A stretch of 64,000 bases of DNA, taken from the NCBI RefSeq assembly GCF_958450345.1, contig NC_088783.1, forward strand, positions 53,668,395 to 53,732,394. The letters are read 5' to 3'. Source of the DNA: Calliphora vicina (Eukaryota > Arthropoda > Insecta > Diptera > Calliphoridae). The translations under genes were made by a program, and so were the position numbers. A model generated the notes under the pieces. The model was given only the letters and a program-made list of their open reading frames with translations. It did no database searches and had not been told where the DNA came from. Of the stretch, positions 14,753 to 26,700 are shown one piece after another; positions within the stretch are counted from its first letter, which is position 1, and each line of letters starts with the position of its first letter.

Positions 14753-15452
14753 TGTAACGTGCAGTTACAACAGTCAATACATCAACATAACATAATTAAT
14801 ACTAATACAATATATGTATGTATATTAGCATATTGTTGTCAATAATTCTTAAACAGTTTATGTGAATTCTAATTAGTTATCAATAATTCCCAAACAGTTT
14901 ATGTGAATTCTGATATAAGACATCTAAGAAAAACATAAACAGAGGAGATAGAATCAAAGTCCAGATCTACTTATACTTTGCACCCGGGTAACAAAGCATA
15001 ATTAGACGAGGCCTAAATTCTTACTTCGTATTAATATTGTAGTTAAAATCTGTAGTTAGCCGACCGAGAGCCGAAGAATTTATCTCCTCGGATTGCATCC
15101 AAAAGCCGTATTTACGAATAATTAGTCGTTAGCCGACCGAGAACCGAAGCATTTATCTCGTCGGATTGTACTCATTAGCTAGTATAGTCAATAAATGGTA
15201 GTTAGCCAACGAGAGCTAAAGAATTTATCTCCTCGGATTGCATCCACAGACAGTATTTACAAATAATAGTCGTTAGCCGACCGAGAGACGAAGTGTTTAT
15301 CTCGTCGAATTCACTATTAGAAACTTCGCTTATTAACCAACATATCCCAAAGATCCAAGACAGCTCTGTGGTAAAGATTTCAAAGGAAGCAGACCCTTGA
15401 AGAACCTGGACAGACCAAGCATACCCCGGCTGGAAACAAAAACTGCATCACA
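14753..15452. mobile_element. Solo LTR inserted in a mariner relic
   Basis: A 700-bp block starting TGTAACGTGCAGTTACAAC and ending CTGCATCACA interrupts the mariner text. It has TG...CA ends and is flanked by ACAT at 14749-14752 and 15453-15456. A 4-bp duplication with TG...CA ends fits a Ty3/gypsy-type LTR. No internal retroelement genes remain, so it is read as a solo LTR. Orientation was not determined. It contains a 44-bp direct duplication near 14835-14915 and a fourfold internal repeat, listed next. Confidence 0.65.
15054..15310. repeat. Fourfold repeat of about 72 bp inside the solo LTR
   Basis: Four units begin with GTTAGCC(G/A)AC near 15056, 15130, 15202 and 15274. Each carries GAGAgCcGAAG followed by TTTATCTC(C/G)TCGGATTG. 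Units 1 and 3 end alike (CCTCGGATTGCATCCA), and units 2 and 4 share the CGT and TCGTCG variant, so a dimer was duplicated. Within each unit the CCGA and TCGG stretches can pair. This could be an enhancer-like or structural repeat of the LTR. Confidence 0.65.
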
Positions 15453-15670
15453 ACATAAGCTTCGGTGAGCAATCGATGTGCTTCAGATTTTTCCCAAATT
15501 AAACAAGTAAAGCCAAACTTCCCGCATGTGACGCTTTGTTGGTACAAAATTCTACATTTTCGAAGCAAAAAAAACTTTGTTTAAAATAATTTGAGATTCT
15601 TAATTATGTTATGTTTGTTATTGATAGATTTTTAATGAAACTTCAGTAACAAAATTCAGAAATGATATTA

Positions 15671-15798
15671 ACCCCCATTAACACGAAGTCTGGTTATGTG
15701 CTAACTAATAGTTATACTGCCGTTTAAAATTATTTTTGTATGAAAATTGTCAGCATAACTATTGGTTAACACATAACCAGACTTTGTGTTACTGGGGG
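15671..15798. mobile_element. Foldback MITE with TIRs of about 50 bp
   Basis: The left end ACCCCCATTAACACGAAGTC and the right end, in reverse complement ACCCCCAGTAACACAAAGTC, continue as inverted repeats for about 50 bp (CTGGTTATGTG, TAATAGTTATACTG) around a short AT-rich centre. It belongs to the same family as 11562-11685 in the opposite orientation. No coding capacity. Confidence 0.75.
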
Positions 15799-17459
15799 TA
15801 AAAGAGAAAAATATAAAATTAAACTTTTTGTAACCTTGGGATCAATATGAATCGCAAACAATTTTGACTCCAAGTGTCTAAAATGGTTAATTTGTTGATT
15901 ATCTCTTTAAAAATACATAATAAAATGTTGAAAGCAAGACGGAAGTATGGGCATCGTTACATCGACTCAGAAAGACTAATTGTTTTGGGCCTTACAAACA
16001 TTAGCACGAAATTTTTCAAATATTTTACTACTTCATTTAGTTGGCATTCAAATTAATAAGCCTAAAACTAGGCATTACTTATTTTATGCATTTTATATTA
16101 AAACACTGTTAAAGTAAACGATATAATGTTAACCTAACATTTTATTGATAAAGTGTTATACCGTATAACTTATACGTACTGTATTCAGTGTTATACATAT
16201 TTACAGTAGCATTTACAGTATTAGCACATCTAAAAAGAAATAAGTTTGTTTTTCATAAAATTTTTAATATCCAATTCGATATTTGTTGAATTTCCCGTAC
16301 CAAAATTAGAGGTGACCAGGCCATTTTTCATAAAGTAGTAACACACTTACGGAGGTTTTATTAATATAGATTTTATTACGTTTCTTTGCACAAAAGAATC
16401 AATATTTTGGACAAATTATAATTTTTTACAGGATGAGTTTATTTTATCAAAAAATCATTATATGCAGACTATTTGAAGGTTTTATTTTTAAAGGCCTTGT
16501 TCATAATAAATTCTTAAATTTATCAAAGGTTTATTAAAGAAATTTTCTTATGGAAATTTTGTTTTATAAAGCATTGATAAATTTAAAAATTGATTATGAA
16601 TTAGGAGGTTAAGTGCATAATTATAAGTTGCTACAAATAAAAGCACAATATTTAATATTGCTTTTAAATTAATGACATGTGCTGACTTAAAATTAGTGTC
16701 ATGTGTGTGTGCTTTAAAAGTCAAAGTCAATGAATTCATCCCTTACAACATCTGTCATCACTGACAGTTTAACTTTTCTGCTTTAAAATCACCATGACAA
16801 CCCTGCGATAACAAATTAACTTAGCGCAGGCGTTATTAAAATACTTATATTTGACAGTCTAGTTATGTTGGCAACACTAACTCTCATTCTCTCTCAAACT
16901 CTCACTCTCATCCTATAAAGAGTACTACATACCAAGAAAACAAATAATATGTAACGGTATTTAGGGAGACATAAGCCTGTAATAAAATGAGTATAATTTA
17001 AGGAAATAATAAAAGACATGAAACAAAAATCGATTTACATTTGATACAACAAGGATACACTCGATATTTGAAGGAGCATAACGGTTGGGAGACAAGCTCA
17101 CCTACATACATACTTGGGAACAAAATATGAAATGTCAGCTTACATAGGGACAATTATATAGAACCATAAATACATGGTGGAACAAATTGAAACAAATGAG
17201 AAAACGATAACCATATTTTCAATAGAGATGGGGAAATGGGCATACATATGTATATGTTATGAATAGTACTATTATTATTTTAAAAAGTAGTACTTTTTAG
17301 TTAGGAATTGCTCAAATGTTTTCATGTTTAAAGGTTAATTTAATGTTTTATTTAAACAAACGACCGATTTGAAATTGACAGATTTCGAGAAAATTTTGTT
17401 TTTGGTTACAATTTTGTTAAAAATTAATTGTTTAGATTATTTTTAAATATTTAACTGTG
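15799..17459. other. Intergenic sequence, no gene seen
   Basis: No ORF is convincing. Two GTTATAC motifs recur near 16150-16195, resembling the field behind gene 1. A short CT-rich stretch (CTCTCAAACTCTCACTCTC) lies at about 16890-16915. Confidence 0.5.
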
Positions 17460-18300
17460 AAAGTCGTAAAACTTCGTGGGATTTACTTTGGTACCATTGT
17501 GCGCAGCTTGGCTGAAAATGGGTATGAATGGATAAATGGGCGTGGCACCACCCATAAAAAGCAATTAGTTAATTTCGAATATCTGGAAATATAATAGTAA
17601 AGTATTTAAACTTTTTATGAATCAATTTCTTATTACTGTATGGAATTTAGCTGAAAATTGGCGGAATTAGATAAAAATTAAATTAGTTATTTCGAATATC
17701 TGGAGAACTATAATTGTGGAAGTCATTGCTTGAGGTTTAAGTAAAAATATGTGAGATCAGAACAGGGAGTGATTCACCTCCGTTAAAAATGCATAGTCAA
17801 TTTTGAATATCTGGATAACTATAATTGCGAGATTCTTCAAACTTTATTCGAAACATTTTTTTTATAAGTTAACGTAATTTGGCTGAAAAGGGGCGCGTTA
17901 TTATTAGTGGGCATTGAACCTCACCTACAAAATAAATAGATATTATCAAATATCTGATGAATTGTATTAGAAACATCCACAAAACGATGAAGGATATTTT
18001 TCCGTTGCCATGGTATGAAATTTGCTGAAAATGTGCCAGATTGGATTAGTTATTTTCGAATATTTGGAGAACAATAATTGTGAAAGTCTTTTAGCTTAGT
18101 ACGGATGTATTCCTTAACACTGTACGAAGTTTAGCTAAATCGCAACACTAAGTGTAGGACCTACCTTTGTCTGAATAACTTTCTTATATTTTTAAAATGT
18201 TTGGCTGAAATTGGGTGGAATCGGCTTAGTAGGAATGACCCCACATATATAAAGAAAATAGTTCTAATTGAATATTTGGAGAATTATAATAGTTAAAGTA
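17460..18300. repeat. Degenerate tandem array with units of about 120 bp
   Basis: About seven diverged units share the order TTTGGCTGAAAAT, then GGGCGTGGCACCACCC or a decayed version, then TTTCGAATATCTGGA and AACTATAATTGTGAAAGTC. Period is roughly 100-145 bp. No coding capacity. The best conserved unit is near 17500-17600. Confidence 0.65.
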
Positions 18301-18427
18301 AAGATTGATTGTTATCATTGTACATAAAAGATATAGAAATGGGTGGGATCATAGATGACGTATCTTTTGAATGCAGTTTTTGCTTTTAATAAATTATATG
18401 TCATTTTGAAATGTACATATCTGTGAT

Positions 18428-19240
18428 TATACCCTTCGCCATGGGTGGCAAGGGTACACAGAGAAAACAGATTCGTGATAGCAATCGAATTTGTTGCCAA
18501 TCGAATGATTCTACCTTAGTGACCGAATTTTACTGTTGTGGCTATACAATTTTGGAAGGGGTAACCAAAGGTTAATTGCTTCAACCGAAATTCTTCTTTA
18601 TCAACTGACTTTCTGTTGATAGAACCGAAAAATTCTATGTGTGCAACCGAATCATTCGATTGACAACAAATTCGGTTGCTATCACGAATCTGTTTTCTCT
18701 GTGTATATATAAGTTTCTCATTCCGTTTGTAATTTCTACATTTTTCATTTGCGACCACAAAAAAGTATATATATTCTGGATCGTTATAGATACCGAAGCC
18801 ATGTCCGGCTGTCGCCTGTATGTTAGAATCAACTTTCCGTAGCCCCCAAATAACTTACATACATGACTCATATATCAATATAACGGGAATTCTTCCGGCT
18901 CGGTTGCTATTCGGCCCACAAATTGCTGAGATATAAGGAAAAAACCGAGATAACCTCGATTTTTGCCCTATTTTTGATCTATATCTGGATTAATGATAGA
19001 CTAATGATAGATATTTCAAAGTCCATTATATATAAGGCTATAGTAAGTTGGACCTGCAATGGGTCAAAATCGGGAAAAATATTTTTTAACCCGAATTTTT
19101 TTTTATCAAACAATTTTTTTCTCATAAATTCATTTTCCAAAAAAAAAATTTTTTAAAAATTAAAAAAAAAAATAAAAAATTTAAAAAAATATTTTTAAGT
19201 ATAATTTGGTGAAGGGTATATAAGATTCGGCAGAGCCGAA
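18428..19240 (+). mobile_element. Dispersed repeat family A, copy 3, inside a mariner
   Basis: It begins TATACCCTTCGCCATGG and ends GAAGGGTATATAAGATTCGG then CAGAGCCGAA, where mariner sequence resumes. The last 20 or so bases seen in other copies are missing. The TCTG microsatellite is absent. A 247-bp MITE is nested near its start. Confidence 0.75.
18457..18703. mobile_element. 247-bp MITE with TIRs of about 55 bp and TA duplication
   Basis: The left end is CACAGAGAAAACAGATTCGT and the right end is its reverse complement (ACGAATCTGTTTTCTCTGTG). Pairing continues through GATAGCAAcCGAATttGTTG for about 55 bp. It is flanked by TA at 18455-18456 and 18704-18705, so it fits a Tc1/mariner-type MITE. 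It sits inside family A copy 3, which itself lies in a mariner. A decayed sibling is at about 31140-31300. Confidence 0.85.
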
Positions 19241-20339
19241 TGAACATTATAATGTAAACAACAAAGTTATTTTTGCTTCGAAAATGTCGAATTTTGTGTC
19301 AACAAAGCGTCATATGCGGGAAGTTTTGCTTTAATTCTTTAATTTGAAAAAAGTGCACAGCAGCACACCGATTACTCACCAAAGCTTATGGTGAATGTAT
19401 TCAATCGGTTTCAACATGCGAGAGATGATTAGTTCGGTTCAGAAGTGGTGATTTTAACACGGAAAACAAAGATCTCCCAGGCCAGCCAAAAAGTTTGAAG
19501 GCCAAGAATTGGAGTCATTACTCCATGAATATCGTTATAAAACTCAACGAGAGCTTGCGAAATCATTGGGAGCTACTCAAGCATCAATTTCAAAACGTTT
19601 GCGAGCAGCAGGATTCATCTATAGATGAATCCTGCAGGGAAATTGGGTACCATACGGATTGAAGCCGAGAGACCTTGAAAGATGATTTTGTATGTCTGAA
19701 ATGCTACTTGAACGCTATAAAAGAAAATCGTGTTTGTATCGAATTGTTACTTGCAGTGATATATAGATCCATTACAATAACCAGAAGCGTAAGAGATCGT
19801 ATGTGAAGCCCGACCAACCAGCCGAATCGACACGAAAGTCAAATATCCATGGCGCTAAGGTAATGCTCTGTATTTGGTGGAACCAAAAGGCTGCTGAAAT
19901 CTGGCCAGACCACCACAGGGAACCTGTTCCGAACACAACTAATTCGTTTGAAGCGATCATTGGCCGAAAAACGCCCAGAATATGCGGCCAGAAATGTGCA
20001 ATACCTGATAAAAACAATTTAGAATGAAGTGGTTGGGAAGTTTTGCCTTACTCGCTTTATATTCCAGAACGTGCCCCGCCCGACTACTATATGTTTCGAT
20101 CGATGCAGAAGGCACTCTCTAGAATACGCTTGACTTTGGAACAGAGTATCCGTTATTGGCCTCAAAAGATGAGCAGTTATTTCGGCTCAGAATCCATATG
20201 TTGCAAGAAAGATGGGAAAATATCATAGCTAACAACGGCCAATACTTTGAATAGATTTATATTGTATAAATGTTTCAAAATAAAAGCTAAAAATTTTAAA
20301 AAATCTCTCATTTTTAAATCAAACACCCAATAACATTCC

Positions 20340-21725
20340 AAGCATCAATTATATCATATTAGTAGTTTATAAGAGTTTGGCCTACTGTAGCACTTACATT
20401 GAAAATAATTGGCATGTTATGCATATCATTTTCTGAAAGCCAAACTCCTACTTTATAAACAATCAATTAAATCAGATGAGTAATTCGGTTATAATTATAT
20501 AACCGAACTTTAAGTTTTGCTACCTTAAGCAAAAGTACCATCCTCCTCAGGTGACTAACTTTAGGCTATTGTAGCACTTACATTGTAAATATTGTTATGA
20601 ATAACTATTCATAACATTTATTATAAATCCAAGTTTTAATCATATTAGATTAGTACTCGTAGTTTAGAATATTCTACATAGGTGATTAACTTTGGCCTAT
20701 TGTAGCACTTGCATTGTAAACATTGGTTAACTATGCATATCATATTTTGAAAGCCTAACTCCAGCTTTATAAATAGTCCAAATTACAAATATAAAAAAGT
20801 ACCATTCTCTACAGGTGCCCAACTTTGGCTTATTGGAGCACTCTCCTTGTGAACGCTAGCAAGTTATGCATATCATTTTCTGAAATCCTAACTCCTAATG
20901 TATAAACAATCAATTATATCAAATGAGTAATTTTGAAGATATAAACAAAAGCATCATCCTCCTCAGGTAACTTAGTTTAGGCTATTGTAACACTTACATT
21001 GTAAACACTGGCTAGTTATTCATAACATATTCTGAAAGCCTAACTCTTCTTTTATTAACAATCCAAGTTTCAATTATGTATATTAGATTAATACTCGTTT
21101 AGTTTAGAATATTCTTCCTAGGTGGCTAACTTTGGCCTATTGTAAACATTGTAAACAGTGATTAGTTGTACATCTCATATTTTGAAAGCCTAACTCCTGC
21201 TTTATAAACAGTCCAAGTTACAAATACAGCAGGTGAGTAGTATAAAAAAGTACCATTCTCTCCAGGTGGCCAACTTTGGCTAGCAAGTTCTGCACATCAT
21301 ATTCTCAAAACATAACTCCTGTTTTATAAAGACTTTAAGTTTCAATTAGCTCTGATGATTAGTATAGAATATACTGTAGAACGTAAATTGTACCAAAACA
21401 AAAAGTACAATCCTTCTTAGGTGGCACTTATATTGTAAGCATTGGCTAGTTATGTCAAACATATTCAAGCCTAACTCTTCCTGTATTAACATTCCAAGTT
21501 TCAATTAGTTCAGATGGGTACTTTAGAATATTGTATCATAACAAAAAGGTAGCTAATTTTGGTTTAAAGTACACTTACATTGTAAACATTTGCCAGTTAT
21601 TTATTTCACATTCTAAAAGCCTAACTCTTGCTATATTAACCGTCCAAGATTCATTAAAATTAGATGAGTAGTTTGGATGTTATATAAATTTAGTACCTTA
21701 AACAAAAAGTACCATTACCCCTCAT
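20340..21725. repeat. Tandem array with units of about 130-185 bp
   Basis: Roughly nine diverged units share the order AACTTTGGCCTATTGTAGCA, CTTACATTGTAAACATTGGC, TTATGCATATCATATTCTG, AAAGCCTAACTCC, TTTATAAACAATCC and AAAAAGTACCATTCTC. The unit starts lie near 20380, 20560, 20690, 20820, 20970, 21125, 21275, 21420 and 21550. The array ends just upstream of the RGS gene. No coding capacity. Confidence 0.75.
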
Positions 21726-22225
21726 TTCATCCCTAGTACTGACAAACACACACTTGAGAGAAGAACAAATAAGGATATAAATAACACAACAACTGTAATA
21801 AAAACAACAACAACAACTGCATACTACTAAATACCAGACACACTCAATACAAAAGTCCTTTGAGAGAGAGCATAAAACAGCAAAATCAATTGAAAATACA
21901 CAAGTGTGTAAACGGTGAAGGAAAAAAAAAGTATTTTTGCAAAACTTTTATTTTATACAATTGGTGGAAAAAAGTGGAAAAAATTCGGAAAATTTACAAG
22001 AAAATTAATAAAATTAAAAGAAAAGGAAATTTTAAACAAATCTTACTAAAAAAATTAAAAGAAAATATAAAATAAATAAAAAAATAAGTGAATTGTTTGA
22101 AAAAGAAAATTGTGTTAAAATTCTTGACAGACAGTCAGAGGTGAACTTTAAATTAGGAAGAAAAAAAGGTGTGTGTAGTAGCTTTGATAAAATTTTTCCT
22201 CAGCTGCGAAAAAACCCATGAAAAT
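21726..22225 (+). promoter_or_regulatory. Putative promoter and 5' noncoding exon of the RGS gene
   Basis: A TATAAATA string at 21776-21783 lies between the tandem array and A-rich sequence that resembles insect 5' UTR. At 22226 the string AAAAT/GTAAGTGT is a strong donor, so a leader exon could end at 22225. Possible acceptors before the start codon end at 22543 (GTTTATAG) or 22588 (TTCAATAG). Nothing here proves transcription. Confidence 0.3.
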
Positions 22226-22719
22226 GTAAGTGTCGCGTGAAGTAAAACGGAAAATACTTGTTAAAATTATGACTCAAATATGTTGGTTGTTAATTGAACC
22301 ACCAATTTTTTGATAAGGCCAATTAAATGAATGACACACTCACATACACACAAAAACACATTTAAAAGGTCTCTTTCCAAAATTATTCATACATATATTT
22401 ATTTATTACTACTTAATAATACCGCCCAGGGTAAATTTAATGTTCGACAACATAAATTAATAAATAAATAAATAAATATAATTGTAGCTGAAGGAAAAAT
22501 CCAGAAATTTGAATTCTATTGAAAATTAACGCTCTGTTTATAGATGTATGTGTGATTTGTTGCAATGTGTATGTGTTGTGTTCAATAGTTCAACAGCCGG
22601 ATTGCCGCATCTATTTTAAAACACATCAATCGATATTGATAACAAAAAGGACGGAAACAAAAAGAAAGGAACCGAAAGACAAGGAGAGCAAAGGACGGAA
22701 AAAAAACAACAAACAAAAA
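22226..22719 (+). other. Putative leader intron and 5' UTR of the RGS gene
   Basis: AT-rich sequence between the possible leader exon and the RGS start. The reading frame of the RGS protein is open back to about 22519 but contains no ATG before 22720. If an upstream exon splices in here, the protein could have a longer, lysine-rich N-terminus. Confidence 0.35.
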
Positions 22720-23712
22720 ATGGTAACAATGTCTACAGAAGTGGATACAACACAAACGACCATCGCCACAACAATGTCGAACAAAATGCCATCGATAACA
22801 AATTTGAATTCATCTAATGCAACCACAAATACAACCACAACAAATGGTTCCATAACGGAAATTAATAATACAATGCAAGTGAATAATGGCTGCAGTGTGG
22901 ATGATGATGACGATGGTGGCAATGGGTTGAACGAGGACACTGGACTCAGTAAAAAGGAAACACAACATACAATTAATAATGAAAAACAGCCAGCACCAGC
23001 ACCAATACCATCACCACCTTCACCCAAGCAACAGCCAGCTAAGGAGGAACCACCAAAATCTCCAAAACCTACCGCCGATATTATCAACAACAAAATGACT
23101 CCTCAAATAACTATAACCGAGTCAGAAACTATAGACAGCTGTACAAGTCCAGCTACACCACCACCAGAAAATGCAGAAAAAGAAGCCACCACCACCAGCA
23201 CCACCACCACCGGCAGCAACCACTCCAGTCCCACTAAAACTATTACTGACAAATGTACAAAACCAGAGGCCAAAACCAAAGCCTCTCCCGAGAAATCCCC
23301 AAAAGTGGAAACAATAAACACAACAACAACAACCGCCGCATCAGTACAAAATACTACAACAACTACCACCAACAGTGGCACTTGTCCTCCCCAAAACATT
23401 ACCACCACCACCGCCACCACCAACAACAATTCAAAACCTTCGAGTAACTCGAACTCTATAAATCAAAATCTTTTGCCATCCTCCATGCAACAACTGAACA
23501 AATCAAATCAATCTACAACACAACAGTCTGCTGCCGCTTCATCATCGCAAGCTACGGGCGTGGGTGCCGCCGCATCATCAACATCATCATCATCATCAGC
23601 CGCCGGCAGTCATCAGAAGAATAATCATCATACGCAGCATAATGTACAGGTGCAGTCGTCGAATCACAATAAGAAAAATGAAGATGCTCCAAATATTTTG
23701 GTTTATAAAAAG
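22720..23712 (+). CDS. RGS gene coding exon 1: low-complexity N-terminus
   Basis: Encodes residues 1-331, phase 0 at the end. It is rich in Thr, Asn, Ser, Pro and Lys with ACC/AAC/CAA codon runs, an acidic Asp run near residue 65 and Pro/Ser/Lys stretches. No fold is recognised. The last residues (APNILVYKK) match the conserved start of R7-RGS proteins just before the DEP domain, which confirms that this exon joins the one at 27355. The donor is AAAAAG/GTGAGC at 23713. Short R7-RGS proteins begin only a few residues before this motif, so the long N-terminus is an insect-type extension. Confidence 0.85.
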
Positions 23713-26700
23713 GTGAGCACAATTTCTAGTTTAATTTCTAATTTGTAACACAGGACAAGGGAGGGGAAAAATATGCCAGATCTTCCATAACGAAAGAAAT
23801 GTGAGCCAAAAAAAAGAAGAATTAATGAATGAAATGAAGAATTTTTGGCTTCCTTTTCTTTCGATATCTTATGCTTTAAACACTAGACACAGCAGGCTAC
23901 CCACCAGAATCTGGCAAATCGGCTGGCATCGGTATTTGTAGTCGTGTAGCTGTGTAGGTTGCCAGCAGGCAACCGACCACAATCCTTTAAAATTAAAATA
24001 CAAACCATTATATGAAGACGATTATTTTGATGCCATCACAACTACACGGCTGCACGACCACCGTTGCCGCTGTCGCCAACTTAAGATATTTTCGTTGGCG
24101 ACAATGAAAAATATGTATGGGAAAACTCAAACTTTATGTCAGCAGGTTACGATATTGCTGTCGTTTTCGTTAAGTACTTGACTACAGGGCGACGAATGCT
24201 GTCATCGGTATTTGTATTAGTGTTGCCGTGTAGGCTGCTGCAGTCTATGTGTTTAAAGCATTAAACACTAGACACAGCAGACAACCGACGACAATCTGTC
24301 AAAATTAAAATACACACATTTATATAAAGACGATTACTTTAACGCCATCACAGCTACACGACCACTATTGTATCTGTAGCCAATTTAAGCTATTTTCGTA
24401 GGCGACAATGAATAATTGTATTAAAACGTCAAACTTTAATGTCAGCAGGTTACGATGTTGCTGTCGTTTTCATTATAGTTAAGTAGTTGACTACAGTCGT
24501 GCAGCTATGTAGTCTGCTGTAGTCAATATGTTTAAAGCATTAAACACTAGACAGAGCAGAAAACCGACCTCAATTTGTCAAAATTAAAATACACACCTTT
24601 ATATGAAGACGTTTATAATGACGCCATCACAGCTAAACGGCTTTACGACCACCGTTGCCGCTCTCTTCAACTTAAGCTAATTTATATTTTCGTAGGCGAA
24701 ATTTAACTAATGTCAACAAAATTTTAACGATATTTCTGTTGTTATCATTATAATTAAGAAGCTGACTACAGGGCGACGAATGCTGTCAATGGCATTTGTA
24801 GTCGTGTAGCTATGTGGCATGCTGTATTCTATGTATTTAAAGCATTAAACACTAGACAAAGCAGGCAACCGACTACAATTTGTCAAAATTAAAACACTCG
24901 TTTGTCTGAAGACTATTATTTTGACGTCATCATAGCTACACGACCACCGTTGCCGCTGTATTTTTGTAGGTGACAATCGCAACGTCAATACTTGCTGTTA
25001 GCTGGTTACGATGTTGCTGTGGTTTTCGTTATTATAAAGTAGCTGACTACTGGACGACCAATGCTGTCATCGGCATTTGTAATCGTGTAGCTGTCTAGCC
25101 TGCTGTAGTATATGTGTTTAAAGCATTATTTGTAATTGCGTTTTATGCAAGAAGTTTTGCAAACGGGATCGGATGGAATTTAGGTTGCAGTCAGCCCCCG
25201 ACATGATTCTATGAAATTTTTGAATGAGGCATCTGAGGGAGATCAACAACCAGCATTGATGGCCATGTTCCATAATTCTGTATGTCTCATTTACAGATTA
25301 AATTTAGGGAGGAAACAAACATTTTCGTCAAGGCATCAGAGCTTACCTTTTGCAAATTTAATAGTATTTTCAAATTCTCTTACAACAAATTCTCTTTGAT
25401 TTCGGTTTATTCGAGGTTCAAATCAAAGTAGTGGCAGTGGCGAATTCAAGCAAATTCGAGCGAATTCATTAATTTGTTTTATATTTGAAGAATATCTATA
25501 TCAAAAAAAGTAATGAACTCTCCAGAATTCGACACTGCCACCATCTTGTCTAAATTCGCCTTGGTTTGAAACCAAACTAAAGCAAATTTACAAAAAATAT
25601 CCAAACTTTACAATAATCTTTAAAATCATTTACTTTTCATTACGGAATATTGAATAACAAATCGTCCATTATTGAAGGATATCTCAAACAAGACATCATC
25701 CATTTTCAATTGTTTTGTTTAGTCTTTTAGGGATTTGTATTTTAAAGTTTCTTTAAAAAATATTTTACTTTTTTCAACGTTTAAAAAAGAGCTTAAGTTG
25801 TTTTTATTAAACAATCTAGAAACACTTCTTACGCAAACTTAAAAGATTTTTATAAATATAAATTCCATTTTTTTCATATGTAAATAATTTTCAATATGTT
25901 AATATGTAGTGTAAACACAATGTAAATAAACTAGTTGCCTACTAGCCTCTTTAATGCCAATTTTGGTGCTGAGGCGCGTACTTAACATGTATTAATACTA
26001 TTTTTAAATAAAAATTATTATTAAAAAAAAAAAAAAAAAAAAGTATGATTTTATATTTATTATCCTTCTACCTTTGGAAAATGTGATGTATTCAGAGCAT
26101 TGAATAAAGTAGGATTTATTGGTGATTGACTTAAAAACGCGGATTTTTTTTAAATATGTAGCTTTTGTTTTGAAACAATTGTACAATTTAAATTTATTCA
26201 AAGTATTGGCCATTGTTAGCTATGACCTTTTCCCATCTTTCTGGCAACATATGGATCCCGAGCCAGAAGATCTGCTCATATTTTGAGGCCAAGAACGAAT
26301 CAAGCCAATATTAAATACTCTGCTCCAAAGTGAAGCGTATCCCAGAGTTAGCGTTCTATATTGAACGAAACAAATAGTAGATAAAGCTTGTGAGGCAAAA
26401 CTTCCCAACCACTTCATTATATACTTTTAACAGGTATTGCAACATGTGGCCGATCGTTGCCATGATAGAATATTACGGTTTCATGTCCGGCGTTTTTTGG
26501 CCAATGCTCGATTTAACCGAATCAGTTGCATTCGGTACAGACTCCCTATGATGGTCTGGTTAGGTTTCAGCAGCTCATAATAGATAGGATCCTTTTGCTC
26601 CCATCAAATATATGGAATTACCTTAGCGCCATGGATATTTGGCTTTGGTGTCGATTCGGCTGGTTGGCCAGGCTTCACATACGATCTCTTACGCTTCGGG

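Larger units (their letters stand above)
14440..15590 (-). pseudogene. mariner transposase relic, split by a solo LTR
   Basis: Reverse-strand remains of a mariner transposase. The piece at 15453-15590 matches the N-terminal region (the text for ILYQQSVTCGKF and the AHRLLTEAY motif). The piece at 14440-14752 matches the following DNA-binding region and the start of the catalytic domain. The C-terminal half is missing on the left and several frame breaks occur. The two pieces are separated by the LTR at 14753-15452; removing it makes the mariner text contiguous apart from a 4-base duplication. Not functional. Confidence 0.75.
18350..20330 (+). pseudogene. mariner element, decayed, interrupted by family A
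   Basis: The 5' noncoding part begins at TAGATGACGTATCTTTT (about 18352) and resumes after the family A copy at TGAACATTATAATG (19240). The transposase text starts with an ATG at about 19284 (reading M-S-N-F-V-S-T-K-R-H-M-R-E-V-L-L), then hits a stop. Later blocks keep the mariner order: helix-turn-helix part, the RSYVKPDQPAEST-like stretch near 19800, NIHGAKVMLCIWW near 19847, then APPDYYMFRSM near 20073. The right end has CATTTTTAAATCAAACACCC followed by AA and a TA. Multiple stops and frameshifts make it inactive. Confidence 0.8.

Noticed and set aside
14627..15568. Short frames around 14.6-15.6 kb as host genes
   Set aside because: They are pieces of mariner transposase in the wrong frame or strand and of the inserted LTR.
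22519..22719. N-terminal extension of the RGS protein starting at 22519
   Set aside because: The codon at 22519 is TTG, and no ATG exists in frame before 22720. An extension would need an unseen upstream exon.
26004..26213. Reverse-strand frame with a Phe run
   Set aside because: It reads the poly(A) tail of the truncated non-LTR element in reverse.
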